A DNA stretch of 43,942 nucleotides from an uncultured Verrucomicrobia subdivision 3 bacterium (GTDB lineage Bacteria > Verrucomicrobiota > Verrucomicrobiia > Limisphaerales > UBA11358), in contig CAILDU010000148.1 in assembly GCA_903833055.1 (NCBI GenBank), forward strand, positions 1 to 43,942, read 5' to 3'. The first letter of the stretch is position 1; the number at the start of each line of letters is the position of its first letter. The position numbers were made by a program, and so were the translations under genes. The notes under the pieces are model-generated. The model was not told the origin of the DNA, did no database searches, and worked only from the letters and a program-made list of their open reading frames with translations. Positions 9,441 to 16,634 of the stretch are shown one piece after another.

Positions 9441-9616
9441 GCATCAGAGTGATGCGGATGTAAATCCGCATCCAGCAACCTGGCAGGAGTAAGCTAAGGT
9501 GCTTTTCGCCGTAGCCCACAAGGGCGACGGCGGATGTGCGAAGACCGTGTGGTCCTCGAATGAAACTCCCCTGGAAACTGATGCCGTCGTTTTATTCACG
9601 ACGGCATTTTTGTTTT
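9441..9616 (+). ncRNA. Candidate structured leader RNA/attenuator-like element ending in an intrinsic terminator
   Basis: Outer pairing GGCATCAG 9441-9448 / CTGATGCC 9578-9585; hairpins GATGCGGAT-GTAA-ATCCGCATC (9452-9473), AAGC/GCTT (9491-9504), GCCGTaGCCC-ACAA-GGGCgACGGC (9508-9531), CGAaGACC-GTGT-GGTCcTCG (9539-9558); then terminator. Confidence 0.45.
9581..9616 (+). terminator. Rho-independent terminator
   Basis: Perfect 10-bp stem ATGCCGTCGT (9581-9590) / ACGACGGCAT (9598-9607), 7-nt loop, followed by TTTTTGTTTT. Confidence 0.85.
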
Positions 9617-9656
9617 CAGGCCTCTGATGCGTGCTGGCAACCAAAACAACACGCAT

Positions 9657-9893
9657 ATGAAAAACGAAATCAAAGCGGTGGCGCGAGCCCAAGCCGGCAA
9701 CGCCAATCATCATCTCTGGAACAACAACGGCACCTGGTGGTGCCATCTGACGCTACATCTGTCAGATTATACCAAGCGCCGGTTGCGCTTGTCGCTGGGA
9801 ACTCACAACTTGACCGACGCCCGATGCCTGCGGGATTCCCTGCTGGCGCTGTTCGGCTGCCGGGTGCCATCCTCAACGACGGAGGTCGCATGA
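9657..9893 (+). CDS. Standalone small protein resembling the arm-type DNA-binding domain of tyrosine recombinases
   Basis: MKNEIKAVARAQAGNANHHLWNNNGTWWCHLTLHLSDYTKRRLRLSLGTHNLTDARCLRDSLLALF...: beta-strand-rich GTW..H.....KRRLRLSLGT followed by helix, like integrase arm domains; no catalytic domain. Alternate ATG at 9627. Confidence 0.65.
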   Translation: MKNEIKAVARAQAGNANHHLWNNNGTWWCHLTLHLSDYTKRRLRLSLGTHNLTDARCLRDSLLALFGCRVPSSTTEVA

Positions 9894-10984
9894 ACCTTGA
9901 AATCATTTCTCCGGACATAGCGAATGGGGTGGACGTGCAACCAACCGTCGATATTCCCACTCGTAATCAGCTGCTAGAATCCTATCTGCAACGGGATGAC
10001 GCGGTCTGCCGCGCATTCCTAGACCAAAGCGCAAGCCCAGCGGACACAGAGGCGGTCCGGCTATTTTTTCCTTTTGTGCGAGAGCTCACGGCCTGTCGTG
10101 TCCCACGGGAATGGAGCAATGTTTCCGATTGCCTATTCTTTGCGTATTTCGCCGGACACAGTCTGGGTCGCCGTCATCCGGAATTGCAGGAAGAAATATT
10201 GCCGGGCGATGAAGTGCGCGAGGCCATCCGCCGGCTGCAAGTGCTGCATCAAAGCGCTCAGGGCGAGCGGTTGAACTGGCGCAGCCTAGACCATGCGTTT
10301 GAGACGGTGGCAGAATCCCATCGGCCCAAGGACGACAGCGTGAATACGAATGCATTGGTAAGCACGCTGCTGCTAAAATCGGCACGCGCAGGTTACGCCG
10401 CTGCGACGGTGGCATTGACGGATCCAGTCGTATTCGACCTGCTGGATGAATCGGTTGGGCGGCCTTTTCCAGCAACCTTTGAACGGGCTTTAGCAGCGGC
10501 TCCCTGGCGAACGCATGAAGAGGGTTGGCTATACCTGCCGGCACATCCGCTGCTGCGGTTGGCGCGAGAGCTGTATCCGGAACATTCGCTGGAGGGAAGA
10601 ACGGTGCACGGATTTCTGGAGGAACAGCTGCAAGTGTTCGGGGTAAAAAGCGAACAGGACTGCCCGACCGGTGAACTGGATCTGCTGGATTGGGTAGACG
10701 CCGGACTAACCTTCGGCCGACGACTGAAGAAGGAAAACCCGCAGTTATTGGCAGACATCCTCAAGGAAAGCGAAGGCAAACGGCTGCAAGATTCGCGGGC
10801 GGTGATCGAGCGGGTCACCGCCAAGGCTGGAAGCCATGAGCCGGTCCGATTGATCCGTCCGCTATTGGAATGGTATCGTGAAACGCATCAACCCGGCGAG
10901 CCACGCATTTACGGACAGCAGTTAGGCCGGGTAGGAGCCATCGCGGATTTTGCGGTGTGGATACCGTGGCTAGCTGAGGCCTGA
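9890..10984 (+). CDS. Hypothetical protein, 364 aa, coupled to the mini-ORF
   Basis: GGAGG at 9881-9885 then ATG at 9890; ATGA overlap with upstream stop. No family recognised. The 9536 start in the ORF track lies inside the RNA element. Confidence 0.75.
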   Translation: MNLEIISPDIANGVDVQPTVDIPTRNQLLESYLQRDDAVCRAFLDQSASPADTEAVRLFFPFVRELTACRVPREWSNVSDCLFFAYFAGHSLGRRHPELQEEILPGDEVREAIRRLQVLHQSAQGERLNWRSLDHAFETVAESHRPKDDSVNTNALVSTLLLKSARAGYAAATVALTDPVVFDLLDESVGRPFPATFERALAAAPWRTHEEGWLYLPAHPLLRLARELYPEHSLEGRTVHGFLEEQLQVFGVKSEQDCPTGELDLLDWVDAGLTFGRRLKKENPQLLADILKESEGKRLQDSRAVIERVTAKAGSHEPVRLIRPLLEWYRETHQPGEPRIYGQQLGRVGAIADFAVWIPWLAEA

Positions 10985-11040
10985 TTGTCGAATGAAAGCC
11001 AGAACTTGAAATCCAAATTGTCTGGGAGCAGACTCGCATA

Positions 11041-11571
11041 GTGCAATCGTTGGCGGACATGGCGGCGGTTTTGAATCGATCCACGGTTTATTTATCGGGA
11101 TTGCAGAAGCGGTTTGAACTGCCTGCCATTGAAACAACCCACCACCCAGAAGCGTATTTGGCCTTCGTTCGCACCGTCATTCATCTGCGGACTTTTGGGG
11201 TTTCCGAAGAATCGCTGCGTGAATTGTGGTTTCTGGAAAAGAAGCTTTTGACATTGCTGCACATTGACACGACCGGCAGCAAAACTTGGTTTCTGGATGC
11301 GTGTGGAAAAGCCACCCATCCTGAACGACGGCTTTTATTGAGCAACTACGATCTGGGCATTCGGCTAGGTTCGGCTCAAGAATTGCAGGCGGGCTTGGAT
11401 TTCAGCGACAAATTGCCTGAACTGTTCGAAGGCAAGGAAATGGGTGAGGATGCTTTGCGAGTTTTTGACCAGTGCTTAAAAGCGCGCAAAGATATTTTGA
11501 AGGAGGTGGCCGTTGAACTGCCTCAAGTGCGTGAATCGGTGAAGTGGGCGGGACATCTGCCTAAAGGTTAG
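11041..11571 (+). CDS. Hypothetical protein with possible N-terminal HTH
   Basis: 176 aa, GTG start; SLADMAAVLNRSTVYLSGLQKRFELPA looks HTH-like; ends 3 bp before next CDS. Confidence 0.6.
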   Translation: MQSLADMAAVLNRSTVYLSGLQKRFELPAIETTHHPEAYLAFVRTVIHLRTFGVSEESLRELWFLEKKLLTLLHIDTTGSKTWFLDACGKATHPERRLLLSNYDLGIRLGSAQELQAGLDFSDKLPELFEGKEMGEDALRVFDQCLKARKDILKEVAVELPQVRESVKWAGHLPKG

Positions 11572-11574
11572 CCT

Positions 11575-12351
11575 ATGCCCCAATTTGAACGCTACATTGG
11601 CATAGACTACTCCGGCGCCGAGACGCCGACCTCAAGTTTGAAAGGGTTGCGTGTGTATTCCGGCGACTGGTTGATGCCTGCCTGCGAAGTTCTGCCGCCA
11701 CCCAGTCCGCGCAAATATTGGACGCGAAAAGAAATTGCCGAGTGGTTGGTGTCGCAATTGAACTGCAACAAACCAATCATCGTGGGCATTGACCATGGTT
11801 TTTCATTTCCACTGAAATATTTTCAAACGCACAAACTGCAGCATGATTGGCCGGCTTTTTTGGAGGATTTCCAAAAGCATTGGCCGACCGATGAGCCGAA
11901 TGTCTATGTTGATTTTGTTCGGGACGGACTCAACGGCAATGGTGCTGCAAGATCGGGCCAAAGCCGTTGGCGAAGGTTGGTTGAGGAGCGAGCCCGCGCC
12001 AAATCGGTGTTTCACTTTGATTGTCCAGGATCGGTTGCCAAGTCAACGCATGCCGGGCTGCCGTGGTTGCGCTTCATTCGACAGCGATGCCCGCAGGTCC
12101 ACTTCTGGCCATTCGATGGTTGGGAGGTGCCATCAGGGAAATCTCTGGTGGCGGAAATTTATCCAGCGCTCTGGATGCGCCAGTTTGCGCGAGAAGGACG
12201 CAATGAAGACCAGCAAGCAGCATATGCGGTGGCTGAATGGCTTCGGCAAACTGATTTAGCTGACGCTTTACCCGTCTACTTGAATCCTAAACTTGAAGAT
12301 GCCCAGCGGAAACAGGCGTTGATTGAGGGATGGATTTTGGGGGTAGCTTAA
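11575..12351 (+). CDS. Predicted RNase H-fold nuclease-like protein (DUF429-like)
   Basis: YIGIDYSGAETP, IIVGIDHGFSFP, SLVAEIYPALW, DQQAAYAVAEWLR: spaced acidic residues typical of DUF429/RNase H-like proteins. Confidence 0.65.
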   Translation: MPQFERYIGIDYSGAETPTSSLKGLRVYSGDWLMPACEVLPPPSPRKYWTRKEIAEWLVSQLNCNKPIIVGIDHGFSFPLKYFQTHKLQHDWPAFLEDFQKHWPTDEPNVYVDFVRDGLNGNGAARSGQSRWRRLVEERARAKSVFHFDCPGSVAKSTHAGLPWLRFIRQRCPQVHFWPFDGWEVPSGKSLVAEIYPALWMRQFAREGRNEDQQAAYAVAEWLRQTDLADALPVYLNPKLEDAQRKQALIEGWILGVA

Positions 12352-12455
12352 AAGCAACGAAGGAATTTTTGTCCGCTGCAAACAATCCACTTTTCAAACT
12401 AGCGGAGCAACAACTTCGCATTCAGTTTCACCCACCATTCAGGCGCACTTGGCTA

Positions 12456-13841
12456 TTACAAATGCCGGTAATCCTCATGCTGCAGCCAGGACGGTGGTTC
12501 GATGCGCTTCAGTTCACCATCAGCGCATTGGTTGAAGCGAGCACCCTGACGAACAAAAAACGCCTTCAAATTGTCGTCCGATCCAAACGTCTTCACCGCA
12601 TCCCGATCAAATGCCACATCCAAAACATAGCTGTCCACTGGATCACTTTCTTTGATGCGTGGCCGTTGCGTGTAAGCCGCTACCCGGATTTGCTGCGTCA
12701 TTGGCAAATAAGAGAACAATTCGGCCGCCAAAAACAGACACTGCCCCATCACCAGTTGCGCGTAATCTGATTGCCGTTCAGCTTGGTCACGGCGCACATC
12801 CTTGGCAGTGCCGTTCTTTTGGATCGCTTTGACCGTCTCGGGTATGACGTCTTCAATCTCCGGCAAATCTAGGTGCAGGCAAACGGTATCAGCCTCGTGC
12901 AGAAAATAATCACAGTGCGTCTTGAATGGCAGATGTAATCCCGTCAGCACTTCGGCCATGGTGTGATCCATTTCCTGCAAATCACCGGCCAACAGCTTTT
13001 GCACCCAATCAATCCGCTTAGCTTCGGTTTCATCCCATGTCCCTGATTCTGCTGCCACCGCCTGTTCGTATTGCTGAATCTGGTCATTGTATTGCTGTTG
13101 CATCTGGGCTTCACGTTCGGGCCAGGCTGCTATCAAATCCGTCTTGGCATCACTCCGGGCCACAAACCTAGGCAGAAACTTGTTGATGCCGGTATGCTCT
13201 TTGGCCGTCAATTCATCCAGCAGTTTGGCCTGTTCCACCTCCATATCGGGAGGAGTTGGCGGTTGGATTTGAGATTGAAAAGGACGTTTATTCAATGCTG
13301 TCTGCCATTCTTCTGCAGATGCGATAGCCGGCAGTGGTTTCCAGAAGTTGAGCAGATGCTGATATTCTTCGGCTTCGGTTTGGAGCTGAACTTGCAAATG
13401 TTCCAGCTTTTCCTTGAGTTCGTTGGCCGCGATCATGGTCTCCAGTTTTGCTGATGTGAGCCGGCGACCTGTATCCGGATCCATCATTTTGAACCGTGGA
13501 TCTGCGATATAGCGACGGGCTTCTTCCGGACTGACTGCCATGTTCTGGGTGCCCTCCTGAAAAAGCTTCACGGCAGCTTGGTCGTTCTCCCGGTTGCCGA
13601 TGCTTTTGATCTGGTCTTCCGTTAATGCGGGTGCTGGTGCTGAATACGAACGTGAAGTGCCACCAATGCGTTGGCGGTAGCTCATACCAGTGCCGGGCAG
13701 ACCGACGCTGGCGTAGGTTCCGCGTGAACCAAAATTGAGATGCGCTCCACGAACGCCGGCACTCAACGAAACACCACTACCGCTGAAGTTGAGCTTCAGG
13801 CCCGGCAAAATACCAATGCGTCGGCTGAATCGAAATCCCAT
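12456..13841 (-). CDS. DUF4236 domain-containing protein
   Basis: From internal ATG at 13841: MGFRFSRRIGILPGLKLNFSGSGVSLSAGVRGAHLNFGSRGTYASVGLPGTGMSYRQ, canonical DUF4236; long helical C-terminal part. Confidence 0.85.
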   Translation of the reverse strand: MGFRFSRRIGILPGLKLNFSGSGVSLSAGVRGAHLNFGSRGTYASVGLPGTGMSYRQRIGGTSRSYSAPAPALTEDQIKSIGNRENDQAAVKLFQEGTQNMAVSPEEARRYIADPRFKMMDPDTGRRLTSAKLETMIAANELKEKLEHLQVQLQTEAEEYQHLLNFWKPLPAIASAEEWQTALNKRPFQSQIQPPTPPDMEVEQAKLLDELTAKEHTGINKFLPRFVARSDAKTDLIAAWPEREAQMQQQYNDQIQQYEQAVAAESGTWDETEAKRIDWVQKLLAGDLQEMDHTMAEVLTGLHLPFKTHCDYFLHEADTVCLHLDLPEIEDVIPETVKAIQKNGTAKDVRRDQAERQSDYAQLVMGQCLFLAAELFSYLPMTQQIRVAAYTQRPRIKESDPVDSYVLDVAFDRDAVKTFGSDDNLKAFFVRQGARFNQCADGELKRIEPPSWLQHEDYRHL

Positions 13842-13943
13842 AGGCTTTTGACTATTTTTGGCTGTTTGATGGCAAACGGCAAGACCCTTCAAAAAGATGA
13901 TTCGAGGTGAAAGTCATCTGGTTGTGGCAGAGGTTTCATGAAA

Positions 13944-14177
13944 TCAGATCCATCCCTGCACCCATTTCGTCGGATCAGTCAATTCCTCCCACCTCATCGT
14001 AAAACTGCGCTTAGTCAACACCGCCTCCATCACCACCAACTCAATCAGGTGCTTGGGCTGTTCCGGATCAATCACCTTCGTCACCAGAAAATGCTTCTCC
14101 TTTTCTTTAGGATTCACCGCCGACCATTTGCTCAACCTCAGCTTCTTGGGGTTCAGTGGTCGGTTGGATTGTGTCAC
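13944..14177 (-). CDS. TIGR02450 family Trp-rich conserved hypothetical protein
   Basis: NPKKLRLSKWSAVNPKEKEKHFLVTKVI...LEAVLTKRSFTMRWEELTDPTKWVQGW pattern. Confidence 0.85.
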   Translation of the reverse strand: MTQSNRPLNPKKLRLSKWSAVNPKEKEKHFLVTKVIDPEQPKHLIELVVMEAVLTKRSFTMRWEELTDPTKWVQGWI

Positions 14178-14258
14178 AGATTTAGTTTGGAATGAAATGG
14201 CCTAATCACGAACAAAAAAAATGAGCTGAAAAGCAAAAGGCGTATTGTCTCCATCACT

Positions 14259-14651
14259 ATGAAACCTTCCCCAGACAATTCGGCGAGTGAATTTGCCAAG
14301 ATCATGACTGCTGCTTGTGTTCGGCGCGGTTATTTGGAAAAACTCCATTCCGGCATCACTCCCATTACAAAAACCGGTGATTATTCTGATGTGAAGGTGA
14401 TTGATGCTGAAGGTCGGGAAATTCCATGGAACCAAGTTTCTCGAATTAATCAGAGCGAAATGAAAACTTTGATCACTGGAATCGTTGACCGCATATACAC
14501 CTTTTTGAGCAGAACTTTTTTATGCTCGTTTAATGATCAGGAGTTTAATCGGGCGTTGGAGAAATCAGCTTTGCCTTGGACAAAAAACTGGGATGAGCCG
14601 AAATATTTGCCTGAATTTTTGATGCAGGTGAATGAGGAAGATCGGAAATGA
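14259..14651 (+). CDS. Hypothetical protein
   Basis: 130 aa ORF with ATG start, non-overlapping with other CDS. Confidence 0.5.
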   Translation: MKPSPDNSASEFAKIMTAACVRRGYLEKLHSGITPITKTGDYSDVKVIDAEGREIPWNQVSRINQSEMKTLITGIVDRIYTFLSRTFLCSFNDQEFNRALEKSALPWTKNWDEPKYLPEFLMQVNEEDRK

Positions 14652-14962
14652 GGTTGGTGATGTGGTTGAATGGGCTTACGATTGATTTGGGTTAGCCGAT
14701 CAAGATTAGTGTCTTTATGTGGATAGACAGGTGGAGCTTGTGCGTCCGGGCTAAAATCCCATTTGATATACGGTGCTGTAATTGGCAGAAATCAAATTTA
14801 GGGATTATACAGTTTACAGCAGCGAGTAGCCATCAACGAGAATTCGCACCAACGCCATGCGCGCAGATTAACGGTTCGCCGCCGCTGGCAAAAGAATTTC
14901 CCGATGGTGAAATGACTTTAGCTTTGCCGTCGCTTACGGTTTAATGTCGCGAATTTATTGAC

Positions 14963-15487
14963 ATGGCCGCTGCCAATTCCATTTTCCAAAAGTCCAACCG
15001 CAACATCGCCGTCATCGCGGCGGTCGTGTTCATCCTCGACCAGTTCACGAAATGGCTCGTGCTGAACCTGCTCGAAAAAGGCGACGAAAAAATCATCATC
15101 AATGGGTTTTTCAAATTCGTTCACTGGGGCAACACTGGCGCGGCGTGGAGTTTGTTTCGCGGCAATAACGGCGCGCTCGCCTTCGTCGCGCTGCTCGCGT
15201 TTGTCGCACTGTTTCTCACACGGCATCATTTTAATTCCCACACCATTTCCGGCCAGATCGCGTTCGGCCTCATCTTCGGCGGCATCGCTGGCAACCTCAC
15301 CGACCGCCTGCTGCCCAGTCGCCATGAAGTCATTGATTTCATTTACTTTTTTATGCAGCAGCGCGGCGGCGGCGAAATCGGTTTTCCCGCGTTCAACATC
15401 GCTGACACCGCCATCTGCACCGGCGTCGGTTTGATTTTTCTCATCACTTGGCGCAACGAACACGCGCCGAAAATTAGTGGCGAGTGA
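14963..15487 (+). CDS. lspA: Lipoprotein signal peptidase (signal peptidase II)
   Basis: FILDQFTKW, NTGAAWSLFRG, IFGGIAGNLTDRLL, VIDFIYF, FNIADTAICTGV. Confidence 0.96.
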   Translation: MAAANSIFQKSNRNIAVIAAVVFILDQFTKWLVLNLLEKGDEKIIINGFFKFVHWGNTGAAWSLFRGNNGALAFVALLAFVALFLTRHHFNSHTISGQIAFGLIFGGIAGNLTDRLLPSRHEVIDFIYFFMQQRGGGEIGFPAFNIADTAICTGVGLIFLITWRNEHAPKISGE

Positions 15488-15577
15488 CGCGTGACGAGTG
15501 ACATGAAAAAATACCAACCGTCGCCCGCAGCCACTGGCTTGTCACTCATAACTCGTCACTCATAACTTTTCATGTCC
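15481..15577. repeat. Direct/inverted repeats of GAGTGAC/GTCACTC in lspA-rluD intergenic region
   Basis: GAGTGACGCGTGACGAGTGACATGAAAA opposite TTGTCACTCATAACTCGTCACTCATAACTTTTCATGTC. Confidence 0.6.
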
Positions 15578-16519
15578 TCTCGCACCGAAAATTTCACCGT
15601 CGAAGAATCGCTTCCGTCCGAGCGACTCGACATTTTTCTGCGATCCAAATTTCCCGCCGTCTCGCGCGGCGCGATGCAGCGCCTCATCGAGCAAGGCCAC
15701 ATCCGTGTTGATGGCAAAACCGTTAAACCTACGCATTCGCCGCGCGCGGGCGAAAAAGTTGAGATTCATTTTCCCGAACCAAAACCTGCCGCCGCGCAGC
15801 CGGAAGAAATTCCGCTTGATATTTTGTTCGAGGACAAATCGCTGCTCGTCGTCAATAAACCCGCCGGCCTCGTTGTGCATCCCGCCGCCGGTCACGAGGA
15901 ACACACGCTCGTCAACGCCCTACTCCACCATTGCCAAGGTTCGTTGAGCGGCATCGGCGGCGTCGCGCGACCCGGCATCGTCCATAGGCTCGACAAGGAA
16001 ACCAGCGGTTGCCTCGTCGTCGCAAAAAATGACGAGACGCACATTGCGTTGTCGGAACAATTTGCCAATCGCGTGGTGAAAAAAGTTTATCACGCCATCG
16101 TCTGCGGCGAAGTTCCGCGCGACGCGGGCGAGATTCACGCCGCCATCGCGCGCCATCCCACGCATCGCAAACGCATGGCGGTGCAAGATGATTCCGACGG
16201 TCGCGCCGCGCACACGAGCTATCGTGTGTTGGAGAAATTGAAGTGCGCCACCTACGTCGAGGTGCAAATTCACACGGGCCGCACGCATCAGGTTCGCGTG
16301 CATTTCCAGCACCTCGGCCATCCCGTCGTGGGCGATGACACTTACGGCTCGACGAAAAATAAGCGACTGAAAGAACTCGCGAACTACGCCGCGCCGCGCG
16401 TTTTGCTGCACGCGAAGGAATTATCTTTCGTGCATCCGCGCACGCAAAAGCTGGTGAAATTTTCCGCGCCACTGCCGGACGATTTCAAACTCGCGCTGAA
16501 ATTATTAAAGATGAAATAA
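15572..16519 (+). CDS. rluD: RluA/RluD-family pseudouridine synthase with S4 domain
   Basis: S4 domain (ERLDIFLRSKFPAVSRGAMQRLIEQGHIRVDG) plus VHRLDKETSGCLVVAKND and HTGRTHQVRVHFQHLGHPVVGDDTYG. Confidence 0.96.
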   Translation: MSSRTENFTVEESLPSERLDIFLRSKFPAVSRGAMQRLIEQGHIRVDGKTVKPTHSPRAGEKVEIHFPEPKPAAAQPEEIPLDILFEDKSLLVVNKPAGLVVHPAAGHEEHTLVNALLHHCQGSLSGIGGVARPGIVHRLDKETSGCLVVAKNDETHIALSEQFANRVVKKVYHAIVCGEVPRDAGEIHAAIARHPTHRKRMAVQDDSDGRAAHTSYRVLEKLKCATYVEVQIHTGRTHQVRVHFQHLGHPVVGDDTYGSTKNKRLKELANYAAPRVLLHAKELSFVHPRTQKLVKFSAPLPDDFKLALKLLKMK

Positions 16520-16520
16520 T
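16432..16520 (+). repeat. rluD 3' tail, copy 1 (in the intact gene)
   Basis: GCATCCGCGCACGCAAAAGCTGGTGAAATTTTCCGCGCCACTGCCGGACGATTTCAAACTCGCGCTGAAATTATTAAAGATGAAATAAT. Confidence 0.9.
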
Positions 16521-16634
16521 TCTTGGTTGCCATAATGACATTGCAATGGGGAACCGACCCGCTCAAACTTGTAGCTTGGGCTGACGTGACTCATCAGCTT
16601 TGACCGTTAAATAAAAACTAAAACACGAGCCGCT

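Noticed and set aside
9536-9889. Upstream extension of the 364-aa ORF to 9536
   Set aside because: Start lies inside the RNA/terminator element and overlaps the mini-ORF; GGAGG + ATG at 9890 is far better.
14652-14962. Possible 3' remnant of a gene upstream of lspA (frame ending ...LAKEFPDGEMTLALPSLTV)
   Set aside because: No recognisable family and no start signal; cannot be distinguished from noncoding spacer.
15912-16472. 186-aa and 163-aa minus-strand ORFs over rluD
   Set aside because: Antisense shadow ORFs over a strongly conserved gene.
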